A stretch of DNA of 64,000 bases from Burkholderia sp. Bp9143 (GTDB taxonomy: Bacteria; Pseudomonadota; Gammaproteobacteria; Burkholderiales; Burkholderiaceae), in assembly GCF_003853645.1 (NCBI RefSeq), contig NZ_QTPO01000009.1:124001-188000 (forward strand). Reading direction: 5' to 3'. This document shows, in pieces, positions 1-8,503 of this stretch. Position 1 is the stretch's first letter. Each line of letters begins with the position of its first letter. Position numbers and translations under genes: made by a program. The notes beneath the pieces are model-generated. The model did no database searches and was not told the DNA's origin. It saw only the letters and a list, made by a program, of their open reading frames with translations.

Positions 1-565
1 GGCAACGGAAATGCGTGAACGTTTCGAAAGTGAAACGACGGCAAACGACCCGCGACCGATGGCGGCCGGGCGCGACGCCGGTGTTGCAGGAATGTGACGC
101 GTGCGCCGGCGGGGCATTTGCACCCGTTCGATGCCGACGATCCGCTTACAGTTGCCCGACCCTGGCCGAACATGCGCATGCCTGCACGAACTGCCGATCC
201 GTCACGAAGATCAGGGTTGATTCATCAGGAATCCGGAGTTCCCTGTCCATAGCCGAAGCCGCGGGTTGCAACGGATCGACTCACCGCCGGGCACGTTTCG
301 TTCCCGACCTGCCGCTGGCGCCCCGTGGCCACATGCCATCGCCCCGACGACCTGCCAGCATGACGGATCGTGAACGGCCCGCGCCGAACAGCCGCGCCAC
401 CCGGAAGGAACCACCCGGAGCGCCGCAAACGCCCGCAGCGCTTGCCGCATGCCCGATTCGAATAGTCGTCGACGGAACTATTCGGTTCCGATGGCGATCA
501 TGTTAACTTCCGTCCATCGCTCAGACCGGCGGGCCACGTTTCGATGCGCGCCCGCACGCCTACCC
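1..565. other. Upstream region without a supported gene
   Basis: No convincing coding sequence. The open frames here are short, arginine- and proline-rich, and lack any family motif; they look like by-products of high GC. The stretch directly precedes the MscS-type gene, so its promoter probably lies here, but I cannot pick a clear -35/-10 pair. The gene to which the left edge belongs is outside the window. Confidence 0.5.
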
Positions 566-3043
566 ATGCGACATTTCCTGCTCGGCTGGCTGCTCGCCGC
601 CATCGTATCGGCCGCCCACTCGGCCGCCCCTGCACCGGCCGCCGCATCGGCCGCCTCCGGCGCCGTGCCCGCGCTGACGCCGCAACAGGCGCAGCAGGCC
701 CTCTCCGTCCTGCAAAACCCGCGCGAGCGCGACCAGGTCGAAACGACGTTGCGCGCGATCGCGGCCGTCGGCGTGCTGAGCACGCCCGCGCTCCCGGCGA
801 GCGCCGCGGCGCCGGCCAGCGCGGCATCGGTTGCCGCCGCCCCCGCCGCGCTCACGACGAACGGGCTCGCGTCGATGCTCGTCCGTCAGGGATCGCGCTG
901 GGCCGGTGAAATCGGCGGCGCGCTGAACGAATCGCTGCGCTCGCTGCTCGACGTCGGCTCGGTCGGCAACTGGTGGCACGAGCGGCTCGTGCGCGCCGAC
1001 GAACGTGCCGATCTCACGCGCGCGATCCTGATCATCCTCGCCGTGCTCGTACCCGCGTTCGTCGTCGAATGGGTCGCGAAGCGGCTGCTGCGGCGCGCGC
1101 TGGCCGCCCTGAGCGCGCGGCGCGCCGAATCGTCGCGCCGGGCCGAAGCCGACGCACCCGACCACGAGCCGCCCGGGCCCGACGACACCGCGTCAACGCA
1201 GGAACCGGCCACCTCCGCTGCGAGGACCGACGGGACCGAGACGCCCGATACGTCATCGCAAGGCCGCGGCCACGCACGGCGCCATACCACGCTGCTGCGC
1301 CGGATGCCGCGCGCGCTGGTCAGCCTCGCACTGCGGGCAGTGCCGCTGCTGGTGTTCGTCGGCGTCGCGAGCCTGACGATGTCGGTGCTCGACGGCACCG
1401 GCACGCCGACCGAAACCGCACTCGAATCGCTGATCGACATCTACGTGATCTGCCGCCTCGTGACGATCGTCAGCCGGCTGTTCTTCCAGCCCGATGCGCG
1501 GCAACTGAGGCTGCTGCACATCAGCGACGCATGGGCCGCGTTCGCGCAGCGCTCGATCGCGCGGATCGTGATCGTCGTCGGCGCCTGCACGGCAGCGGTC
1601 GAGATCGCTGCGAGCTTCGGCCTCAGCGACGCCGGTCACGTCGCGCTGCTGAAGGCTGTCGCGCTCGTCGGCCACTTGATGATCTCGGCGCTGATCCTCC
1701 GGTGCCGCCAGCCGGTCGCCGCGCGCATCCGCGCGGCGGGCGAAGATCGGCCTGCGTTCGCGATGATCGGCAATGCGCTCGCCGACGCGTGGGCGCCCGT
1801 GTCGGTGTTCGTCGTGATGGCGTTGTGGTTCGTGTGGGCGCTCGACGTCCACAACGGCTATCGCGTGCTGATCACGCTCGGCGGCCGCTCGATCGCCGTG
1901 ATGATCGGCATGCGGATCGTGTCGATCGTCGTGTTCGGCGCGCTCGCGCGGCTGTTCCAGCGCCGCGACGACGATCGCACGCTCGTCCACCTGCACGCGT
2001 ACCGCTACTACCCGCTGGTGCGCCAGATCGTGTCGGCGGTGATCGCCGTCGTGACCGTCGTGCTGTTGCTGCAGACCTGGGGCGTGCCGATCTTGCACGC
2101 GTTCGAGACCGGCACGATCGGCCATCGGCTCGCGTCGGCGCTGATCACGATCGCGATTGCAGCCGTCGTCGCGCTGATCGTCTGGGAAGCCGCAAACATC
2201 GCGATCGAGCGACGCCTGCAGCAGTGGACACGCGAAGGCAACCTCGTGCGCGCGGCGCGGTTGCGCACGCTGCTGCCGATGCTGCGTTCGCTGCTGTTCA
2301 TCATGATCGCGCTCGTCGTCGTGCTGACCGGCCTCAGCGAAATCGGCGTGAACATCGGTCCGCTGCTCGCCGGCGCCAGCATCTTCGGCGTCGCGCTCGG
2401 CTTCGGCTCGCAGAAGCTCGTGCAGGACTTCATCACCGGGATCTTCCTGCTGATGGAGAACGCGATGCAGGTGGGCGACTGGGTCACGCTCGCCGGCGTA
2501 TCCGGCACGGTCGAATATCTGTCGATCCGCACCGTGCGGCTGCGTGCGGGCGACGGATCGCTGTACACGATCCCGTTCAGCTCGGTGACGACCGTCAACA
2601 ACACGAATCGCGGGCTCGGCAACGCGGCCGTCAAGGTCAGCATCGCCTACGACCAGGACATCGAACGCGCGATCGCGGCGCTGAAGGAGATCGGCGCCGC
2701 GTTGCGCGACGACCCGAATTACCAGGACGGCATCCTGTCGGATTTCAGCTTCTGGGGCATCGACCAGGTCGACGGCGCGGCGATCGCGCTGGCAGGACAG
2801 ATCCAGTGCAAGGACTCGGCACGTTGGGGCGTGCAGCGCGAATTCAACCGGCGAATCGCGGTGCTGTTCCGCGAACGCGGGATCCGGATCGCGAATCCGC
2901 AGCGCAGCCTCGTCGCGTATGACCAAGGTTTGCAACGCGGGCAAGGCGGTGACGGCATCGATAGCGCCAGCGAAGATGGCGCCGATACAGCCGCGCGGCC
3001 GCCAACGTCGGGCAATCCGGTACGCAGGCCGGCAACGAACTGA
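566..3043 (+). CDS. Large MscS-family mechanosensitive channel
   Basis: Mechanosensitive ion channel of the inner membrane, expected to release solutes on hypo-osmotic shock. The chosen ATG at 566 gives 825 residues starting with a typical signal peptide (MRHFLLGWLLAAIVSAAHSA); an upstream in-frame start at 449 would bury this signal. After an Ala-rich periplasmic stretch there are many hydrophobic segments, with a hydrophilic Arg/Glu/Pro-rich loop around residues 190-245. The MscS core begins near residue 590 with the Gly/Ala-rich pore helix (GASIFGVALGFGSQKLVQD) and continues with the beta domain (GDWVTLAGVSGTVEYLSIRT). The length is far above E. coli MscS (286 residues) and suits the large YbiO/MscK-like subfamily. 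It is convergent with the TetR gene, 7 bp away. Family is certain; gating behaviour is inference. Confidence 0.9.
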   Translation: MRHFLLGWLLAAIVSAAHSAAPAPAAASAASGAVPALTPQQAQQALSVLQNPRERDQVETTLRAIAAVGVLSTPALPASAAAPASAASVAAAPAALTTNGLASMLVRQGSRWAGEIGGALNESLRSLLDVGSVGNWWHERLVRADERADLTRAILIILAVLVPAFVVEWVAKRLLRRALAALSARRAESSRRAEADAPDHEPPGPDDTASTQEPATSAARTDGTETPDTSSQGRGHARRHTTLLRRMPRALVSLALRAVPLLVFVGVASLTMSVLDGTGTPTETALESLIDIYVICRLVTIVSRLFFQPDARQLRLLHISDAWAAFAQRSIARIVIVVGACTAAVEIAASFGLSDAGHVALLKAVALVGHLMISALILRCRQPVAARIRAAGEDRPAFAMIGNALADAWAPVSVFVVMALWFVWALDVHNGYRVLITLGGRSIAVMIGMRIVSIVVFGALARLFQRRDDDRTLVHLHAYRYYPLVRQIVSAVIAVVTVVLLLQTWGVPILHAFETGTIGHRLASALITIAIAAVVALIVWEAANIAIERRLQQWTREGNLVRAARLRTLLPMLRSLLFIMIALVVVLTGLSEIGVNIGPLLAGASIFGVALGFGSQKLVQDFITGIFLLMENAMQVGDWVTLAGVSGTVEYLSIRTVRLRAGDGSLYTIPFSSVTTVNNTNRGLGNAAVKVSIAYDQDIERAIAALKEIGAALRDDPNYQDGILSDFSFWGIDQVDGAAIALAGQIQCKDSARWGVQREFNRRIAVLFRERGIRIANPQRSLVAYDQGLQRGQGGDGIDSASEDGADTAARPPTSGNPVRRPATN

Positions 3044-3050
3044 TACGCGC

Positions 3051-3884
3051 TCAGCTCGACGCGGGCCGCTTTGCGCGCCGCGTGGCGTTCGCCGGGGCAC
3101 TTTTGCCCGCGCGTTTCGCCGGCCCGCCGGTGCCTGTGCCCGCGCGCCGCTTCGCGACGGCTTGCGGATCATCGGCGATTGCGCCGCGCTGCGCGTGCCA
3201 GTGTTCGAGCAGCACGCGCGTCTGGTCGGCAATGGTCGCCATCAGCAACGCGCCGCCTTCTCCGTCGAAACTGTCCCAGTCGAGCAGTTGCAGCGTGGAG
3301 CGCGGCACGAGGTGGAATACCGTCAACTGCCCGAACAGGCTCATCGCACGCAGCCGCGTGACCGGATCGTCGGCCGGCCGCCCGGAGATCCGGCCGATCA
3401 GTTCGGCGCTCACGTCGTTGAGCGGCTTGCGCACGCGTTTCATCAGGATTTCCGTCGCGCTCGCCGGCTCCTGCCCAACCTGCTCGCGCGCGAAGAACAT
3501 CCGCTGCCCCAGCGTCTTCGGCACCGTGAACATCCGGTCGGCCAACATGCGAAGGATGTCGATGAACGCGTCGATCAGCGCGTCGACGTCCGCATCCGCG
3601 TCGAGCACCTGCCGCGCATGTTCGACCGACGGCCCCAGCACGCTCCAGCCGAGTTCGGCCATCGCGTCGACGCAGGCGCGGTAGACGCCTTCCTTGTTCT
3701 CGAAGTAGTACTGGAGCGCCGGTGCATTCACGCCGGCCTTCGCGGCGATGTCGCGCGTCGATGCGCCGGCGAACCCGTATTCGCCGAACAGCTCGATCGC
3801 CGCTTCGATGATCCGCTGGCGCGTCTCGTCACCGCGCGCGTAGCCGCTTGTCGACGTGCGCCGCAGCTTCTTCGCTTCGTTCAT
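3051..3884 (-). CDS. TetR-family regulator, CerR-type C-terminal domain
   Basis: Predicted DNA-binding repressor of 277 residues. The N-terminal TetR helix-turn-helix lies at about residues 20-70 (TRQRIIEAAIELFGEYGFAG then ASTRDIAAKAGVNAPALQYYF), with the conserved YYF segment. The remaining domain resembles the DUF1956/CerR-type C-terminal domain found in regulators beside efflux pumps. The last 35 residues are Lys/Ala/Arg-rich and probably disordered. It is divergent from the HlyD adaptor gene, with about 90 bp between the starts, so it most likely represses the MFS pump operon and possibly itself. A 12-bp direct repeat in that gap is a candidate operator. The ligand is not visible from sequence. 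Confidence 0.9.
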   Translation of the reverse strand: MNEAKKLRRTSTSGYARGDETRQRIIEAAIELFGEYGFAGASTRDIAAKAGVNAPALQYYFENKEGVYRACVDAMAELGWSVLGPSVEHARQVLDADADVDALIDAFIDILRMLADRMFTVPKTLGQRMFFAREQVGQEPASATEILMKRVRKPLNDVSAELIGRISGRPADDPVTRLRAMSLFGQLTVFHLVPRSTLQLLDWDSFDGEGGALLMATIADQTRVLLEHWHAQRGAIADDPQAVAKRRAGTGTGGPAKRAGKSAPANATRRAKRPASS

Positions 3885-3918
3885 GCATCCCTCGTCATTC
3901 GATCGAACGACATTCTAC

Positions 3919-3946
3919 TTGACAGAATTCTTCCGACTGGAATAAT
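3919..3946 (+). promoter_or_regulatory. Sigma-70-type promoter of the MFS pump operon
   Basis: TTGACA at 3919-3924 and AATAAT at 3941-3946 are separated by 16 bp, a 6/6 and 5/6 match to the sigma-70 consensus. It points toward the adaptor start about 30 bp downstream. Confidence 0.6.
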
Positions 3947-3963
3947 TCGCTCGACTGGAATAA
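3934..3963. repeat. 12-bp direct repeat, candidate TetR operator
   Basis: CGACTGGAATAA occurs at 3934-3945 and again at 3952-3963, 18 bp start to start. The first copy covers the -10 element and the second lies just before the adaptor start. Its position between divergent regulator and pump genes makes it a plausible binding site, although TetR proteins usually bind inverted rather than direct repeats. Confidence 0.5.
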
Positions 3964-3976
3964 ATTGGATGCCCGC

Positions 3977-5095
3977 ATGTCCTCGCTGCAAGACCCGCCA
4001 TTGAAAGTAGATCGTCAGGAAACCACATCACCGCCACGCAACGGCGGCTCGAAGCGGCGCATCCTGATCGCCGTCGCCGTGGTTGCGGCGCTGGGCGGCG
4101 CCGTATCGCTCGGCCACTGGTGGACGATCGGCCGCTTCATCGAAAGCACCAACGACGCGTACCTGCAGGCCGACAACATGACGGCCGCACCGAAGGTTGC
4201 CGGATACGTGACCGACGTCTACGTGCGCGACAACCAGGCCGTCAAGCCGGGCGACCCGCTCGTGCGGCTCGACGTCCGCCAGTACCAGGTCGCGCTCGCG
4301 CAGTCGACCGCGACCGTCGACGCGCGCCGCGCCGACATCGCGCGTGCCGAAGCCGACATCGGCCAGCAGCGCGCGAACCTCGAGCAGGCCGAGGCACAGG
4401 CGAAGGTGTCGCAGATCAATGCGCACCACGCGAGCGACGAATACGCACGCTATGCGCCGCTCGCGGCGACCGGCGCCGAGACGCATGAACGCGTGGCGGA
4501 CCTGAAGAGCACGCGCGATCAGGCTGCCGCGACGCTCGCCGCGAACCACGCGTCGATCGCCGCCGCCCGCACGCAGATCGCGTCGTTCACCGCGCAGCTG
4601 CAGCAGGCGCACGCGCAACTCGAAGCCGCACAGGCGAGCGCCGCGCAGGCGCAGCTCGACCTCGACAACACGATCGTGCGCAGCACGCTCGACGGCCGCG
4701 TCGGCGACCGCACGGTGCGCGTCGGGCAGTACGTGCAGCCCGGCACGCGCCTGCTGACCGTCGTGCCGATGGACGCGCTCTACCTCGTCGCGAACTTCAA
4801 GGAAACGCAGGTCGGCCGGATGCGCATCGGCCAGCCCGTCGAACTGCACGTCGACGCGCTGCCGGACGACACGCTGACCGGCACCGTCGACAGCTTCTCA
4901 CCGGGCACCGGCGCGCAATTCGCGCTGCTGCCGCCCGAGAACGCGACGGGCAACTTCACGAAGATCGTGCAGCGCGTGCCGGTGCGCATCCGCCTCGCCG
5001 CGAACGCGCGCGCGCAACGCATGCTGTTGCCTGGGCTGTCCGTGACCGTCGACGTCGACACGCGTTCGGACGGCAACGAGAAACGCCATGGCTGA
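3977..5095 (+). CDS. HlyD/EmrA-type membrane fusion protein of MFS efflux pump
   Basis: Periplasmic adaptor linking an inner-membrane MFS pump to an outer-membrane channel. The ATG at 3977 gives 372 residues; a TTG 12 bp upstream is also possible. One membrane anchor lies at about residues 27-45 (ILIAVAVVAALGGAVSLGHW). A lipoyl/barrel-sandwich half motif follows (PKVAGYVTDVYVRDNQAVKPGDPLVRLD), then a long Ala/Gln/Arg-rich coiled-coil hairpin, the second lipoyl half (NTIVRSTLDGRVGDRTVRVG) and a beta-barrel domain. It overlaps the pump gene by 8 bp, so the two are probably translationally coupled. The order adaptor, pump, outer-membrane factor matches EmrAB-type systems for hydrophobic drugs and fatty acids; the substrate is unknown. 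Confidence 0.93.
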   Translation: MSSLQDPPLKVDRQETTSPPRNGGSKRRILIAVAVVAALGGAVSLGHWWTIGRFIESTNDAYLQADNMTAAPKVAGYVTDVYVRDNQAVKPGDPLVRLDVRQYQVALAQSTATVDARRADIARAEADIGQQRANLEQAEAQAKVSQINAHHASDEYARYAPLAATGAETHERVADLKSTRDQAAATLAANHASIAAARTQIASFTAQLQQAHAQLEAAQASAAQAQLDLDNTIVRSTLDGRVGDRTVRVGQYVQPGTRLLTVVPMDALYLVANFKETQVGRMRIGQPVELHVDALPDDTLTGTVDSFSPGTGAQFALLPPENATGNFTKIVQRVPVRIRLAANARAQRMLLPGLSVTVDVDTRSDGNEKRHG

Positions 5096-6674
5096 TACCG
5101 CCGCCACCCCGCCCGCGCCGCCGCACGAAGGCCGCGCGAGCGTCACGGACTGGATCGCGGTCGCCGCCGGCGCGCTCGGCGCGCTGATGGCGACGCTCGA
5201 CATCTCGATCACGAACTCCGCGCTGCCGCAGATCCAGGGCGAGATCGGCGCGACCGGCACCGAGGGCACGTGGATCTCGACCGGCTACCTGATGTCGGAA
5301 ATCGTGATGATCCCGCTCGCCGCGTGGCTCACGCGCGTGTTCGGGCTGCGCAATTTCCTGCTGACGAACGCCGCGCTGTTCATCGCGTTTTCGATGATGT
5401 GCGGCTGGTCGAACTCGCTCGCGATGATGATCGCCGGGCGCATCGGCCAGGGCTTCACGGGCGGCGCGCTGATCCCCACCGCGCAAACCATCATCCGCAC
5501 GCGGCTGCCGCTGTCGCAGCTGCCGGTCGGGATGACGCTGTTCGGGCTGATCGTGCTGCTCGGTCCGCTGTTCGGCCCTGTGCTCGGCGGCTGGCTCGCG
5601 GAGAACGTCAGCTGGAGCTGGTGTTTCTTCCTGAACCTGCCGGTGTGCCTGCTGCTGATGGCGCTGCTGGTGTTCGGGCTGCCGTCCGAACGGCCGCAAT
5701 GGCACACGTTCTTCAACGCGGACTGGCTCGGGATCGCGGGTCTCGCGATCGGGCTGAGCTCGTTGACCGTCGTGCTCGAGGAAGGCCAGCGCGAACGCTG
5801 GTTCGAGTCGCAGATGATCGTCACGCTGAGCTACGTGTCGCTCGCCGGGATGATCCTTATCGCGTTGTCGCAGCGCTTCGCGAAGCGGCCGATCATGCGC
5901 CTGTCGCTGATGCGCAATCCGCGCTATGCGAGCGTGATCGTGATCGTGTCCGCGGTGGGCGCCGGGCTGTACGGCGTGTCGTACCTGCTGCCGCAGTTCC
6001 TCGCGATCGTCGCGGGCTACAACGCCGAGCAGGCCGGCGCGATCATGCTGCTGTCGGGCCTGCCCGCGTTTCTCGTGATGCCGATCCTGCCGCGCCTGCT
6101 CGGCAAGGTCGACTTCCGCATTCTCGTCATCTCGGGGTTGCTGCTGTTCTGCCTGAGCTGCCTGCTCGACATCAGCCTGACCGCGCAGAGCGTCGGCCAC
6201 GATTTCGTGTGGTCGCAGCTAATCCGCGGCGTCGCGCAGATGCTCGCGATGATGCCGCTGAACCAGGCGTCGATGGCGGCCGTCGCGCGCGAGGACTCGG
6301 GCGACGCGGCCGGGCTCTACAACATGGCGCGCAACCTCGGCGGCTCGATCGGGCTCGCGATCATCGGCACCGTGATCGACCGGCGCACGACCTTCCATGC
6401 GGCCGCGCTGCGCGAATCGGTGACCGCCAATTCGCTGATCGGGCAGGAGCGAATGTCGGCCTATGCGGCGAACTGGTTCGCGCACACGGGCGACCTCGCG
6501 TATTCGAACATGCGCGCGCTCGGCCAGCTCGCGCAGCAGATCCAGGTCCAGGCCATCGTGATGACCTATTCCGAAACTTTCTACCTGCTGGGTCTCGCGC
6601 TGCTCGCCTGCGTGCCGCTCGCGCTGCTGCTGAAGACGCCGCGCGGCCCGCAGCCGATGTCGTCCGGCCATTGA
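5088..6674 (+). CDS. DHA2-family (EmrB/QacA type, 14-TM) MFS drug exporter
   Basis: Proton-driven inner-membrane multidrug exporter, 528 residues, with about 14 hydrophobic segments. The early TATLDISITNSALPQI segment is the typical motif of 14-TM DHA2 pumps. Motif C, the antiporter signature, is visible as GLIVLLGPLFGPVLGGWL. The start overlaps the adaptor gene, and the outer-membrane factor starts 13 bp after the stop, so the three form one operon. Substrate range cannot be read from the sequence. Confidence 0.95.
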   Translation: MADTAATPPAPPHEGRASVTDWIAVAAGALGALMATLDISITNSALPQIQGEIGATGTEGTWISTGYLMSEIVMIPLAAWLTRVFGLRNFLLTNAALFIAFSMMCGWSNSLAMMIAGRIGQGFTGGALIPTAQTIIRTRLPLSQLPVGMTLFGLIVLLGPLFGPVLGGWLAENVSWSWCFFLNLPVCLLLMALLVFGLPSERPQWHTFFNADWLGIAGLAIGLSSLTVVLEEGQRERWFESQMIVTLSYVSLAGMILIALSQRFAKRPIMRLSLMRNPRYASVIVIVSAVGAGLYGVSYLLPQFLAIVAGYNAEQAGAIMLLSGLPAFLVMPILPRLLGKVDFRILVISGLLLFCLSCLLDISLTAQSVGHDFVWSQLIRGVAQMLAMMPLNQASMAAVAREDSGDAAGLYNMARNLGGSIGLAIIGTVIDRRTTFHAAALRESVTANSLIGQERMSAYAANWFAHTGDLAYSNMRALGQLAQQIQVQAIVMTYSETFYLLGLALLACVPLALLLKTPRGPQPMSSGH

Positions 6675-6687
6675 ACCGCATTACACG

Positions 6688-8175
6688 ATGAAACCCTTCT
6701 CCCTGCCCCGCCGTCCTGCGTTCACGCTGTGCGCAGCCGCGTGCCTGCTCGCCGGCTGTACCGTCGGTCCCGACTATCGCGGTGCACCCGCGGCACCCGA
6801 CGCGCCGACCTTCGTGCGCGCGCCGGCATCCGGCGTCGACACCGCCGCCCCCGCACCGAGCGCGTGGTGGCAAGCGCTCGACGATCGCCAGCTCGACGAC
6901 CTGATCGCCGCCGCGCTCGCGCACAACCCCGATCTGCATGCCGCGCAGGCACGGTTGCGCGCATCGCGCGCGCAGCTGTCGCAACAGCGCGCGGCGCAGC
7001 TGCCGAAATCGTCGGCCACCGTCGCCGCGATCCGCATGCGCGAACCGGACGTCAGCGCACTCGGCTCGCTGCTGCCGTCCGGCAGCGCGAACCAGTCGGG
7101 CGGTTCATCGCCGTCGCTGGGCGGCGCCGGTCCGCTGCAGCTCTACTCGGCCGGCTTCGACGCGACCTGGGAAATCGACCTGTTCGGCGGCACGCGCCGC
7201 GCGGTCGAAGCCGCATCCGCGCAGGCGGAAGCCGTCGACGCCGACCTCGCCGACACGCAGGTGTCGATCGCGGCCGAAGTCGCGACCGCGTATGTCGACC
7301 TGCGCGATCAGCAGCAGCGGCTCGCGTTGTCGCAACGCACGGCCGATCTGCAGCAGCAGATGCTCGAACTCACGCAGCAGCGTCGCGCGCGCGGCGTCGC
7401 GGCCGATACGGACATCGAACGCCTGACGACGCAGGTCGAGAACACGCGTGCGTCGTTGATCCCACTCGATGCGCAGGTGACGGAGTCGCTCGACCGGCTG
7501 GCGATCCTGACCGGGCGCGCGCCCGGTGCGCTCGACGCCGCGCTGTCGTCACCGGGCACGCCGCTGCCGACACTGCCCGCCAGCGTGCCGGTCGGCGATC
7601 CGGCCGCGCTGCTGAAACAGCGCCCCGACATCCGCGCGGCCGAGCGCCGGCTCGCATCGAGCAATGCGCAGATCGGCGAGCACATCGCCGACTATTTCCC
7701 GAAGGTGACGCTGCTCGGCGATCTAGGCTTCAGCGCGACGGACCCCGGCCACCTGTTCCGCAAGCAGAACTTCACGTGGGTCGCCGCGCCGTACCTGCAA
7801 TGGAACATCCTCGACTTCGGCCGCACGCGCGGCGCGGTGCGGGCGGCCGAAGCGTCGCGCGACGAAGCCGACGCGAACTACCGGAAGGCCGTGCTCGGCG
7901 CGTTGCAGGACGCGAACACGGCGTTGCAGCGTTACGGACACCAGCGCGAACACGTCGTTGCACTGACCAAGGTGCAGACGTCCGCCACGCATTCGGCCAC
8001 GCTGATGAACCAGCGCTATCGCGCGGGTGTCGCATCGACGATCGACCTGCTCGATACGCAGCGCGAAGCGCTCGCGGCGCAACAGAACGTGATCGCCGGG
8101 CAAGCCGAGCTGATCAAGGATTACGTGTCGCTGCAGAAGAGCCTCGGGCTCGGATGGCAGACGAACGCAGGTTGA
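6688..8175 (+). CDS. NodT-type outer-membrane efflux lipoprotein (MFS pump partner)
   Basis: TolC/OprM-like outer-membrane channel, 495 residues. A lipoprotein signal ends in the lipobox LLAG-Cys near residue 25, followed by the family hallmark TVGPDYRGAPAAP. Two tandem outer-membrane-efflux repeats follow, with long amphipathic helices and the conserved strand segment SAGFDATWEIDLFGGTRR. The RPDIRAAERRLASSNAQIGEH motif marks the start of the second repeat. It is the last gene of the MFS pump operon. It is a different channel from the outer-membrane factor at 12832, so each inner-membrane pump here has its own partner. Confidence 0.93.
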   Translation: MKPFSLPRRPAFTLCAAACLLAGCTVGPDYRGAPAAPDAPTFVRAPASGVDTAAPAPSAWWQALDDRQLDDLIAAALAHNPDLHAAQARLRASRAQLSQQRAAQLPKSSATVAAIRMREPDVSALGSLLPSGSANQSGGSSPSLGGAGPLQLYSAGFDATWEIDLFGGTRRAVEAASAQAEAVDADLADTQVSIAAEVATAYVDLRDQQQRLALSQRTADLQQQMLELTQQRRARGVAADTDIERLTTQVENTRASLIPLDAQVTESLDRLAILTGRAPGALDAALSSPGTPLPTLPASVPVGDPAALLKQRPDIRAAERRLASSNAQIGEHIADYFPKVTLLGDLGFSATDPGHLFRKQNFTWVAAPYLQWNILDFGRTRGAVRAAEASRDEADANYRKAVLGALQDANTALQRYGHQREHVVALTKVQTSATHSATLMNQRYRAGVASTIDLLDTQREALAAQQNVIAGQAELIKDYVSLQKSLGLGWQTNAG

Positions 8176-8246
8176 CGCACGGCCGGGCGTAGACAGCGCC
8201 CCGGTGCCGATCCTGCGTTCCGACCAGGCGGGCTGACCACCCGCCC

Positions 8247-8280
8247 CGACACCGCGGCGCGGCCGCCGCGTACGGTGTCG
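8247..8280 (+). terminator. GC-rich hairpin after the MFS pump operon
   Basis: The arms beginning CGACACCGCGGCG and ending CGCCGCGTACGGTGTCG pair over most of their length around a four-base loop. There is no U-run, so it may act as a Rho-assisted or RNA-stabilising stem rather than a classical intrinsic terminator. Confidence 0.4.
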
Positions 8281-8467
8281 AACAACGACCCCGGCGCGAT
8301 GGCTCGCGCCATCGAATCGGTTCGTCAGACAAAGCCCGCCCATCACATCCCCCTTCGCCTCCCTCCGCATTTCATCCGCCTTCCCGGTTCTTTCGCGGTC
8401 TCCATCGAATCTCCATCTTTCCGCATAAAAGACGCCAACCAAGCGCCGCAAACTCCAGCCCGTCAAA

Positions 8468-8487
8468 GCAGGCAGTGGGCTGCCTGC
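8468..8487 (+). promoter_or_regulatory. Perfect hairpin in the RND operon leader
   Basis: GCAGGCAG (8468-8475) and CTGCCTGC (8480-8487) form an 8-bp perfect stem with loop TGGG. It ends 16 bp before the ATG at 8504 and abuts the TGGAG ribosome-binding site. It could be a dyad operator or an RNA element affecting translation. Confidence 0.45.
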
Positions 8488-8503
8488 GCTTCCTGGAGTC
8501 GTA

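Larger units (their letters stand above)
8176..8503. other. Intergenic region between the two efflux operons
   Basis: No gene. It holds a long GC-rich inverted repeat near 8247-8280, probably the terminator of the MFS operon, and an 8+8 bp perfect hairpin at 8468-8487 directly ahead of the RND adaptor's ribosome-binding site. I see no clear consensus promoter. Confidence 0.6.

Noticed and set aside
15-506. 163-codon open frame at the left edge
   Set aside because: No motif, Arg/Pro-rich composition, and it overlaps an open frame in the opposite direction.
973-2922. 649-codon Arg-rich open frame on the plus strand
   Set aside because: Lies in another frame of the MscS gene, is dominated by Arg/Ala/Asp and has no family motif.
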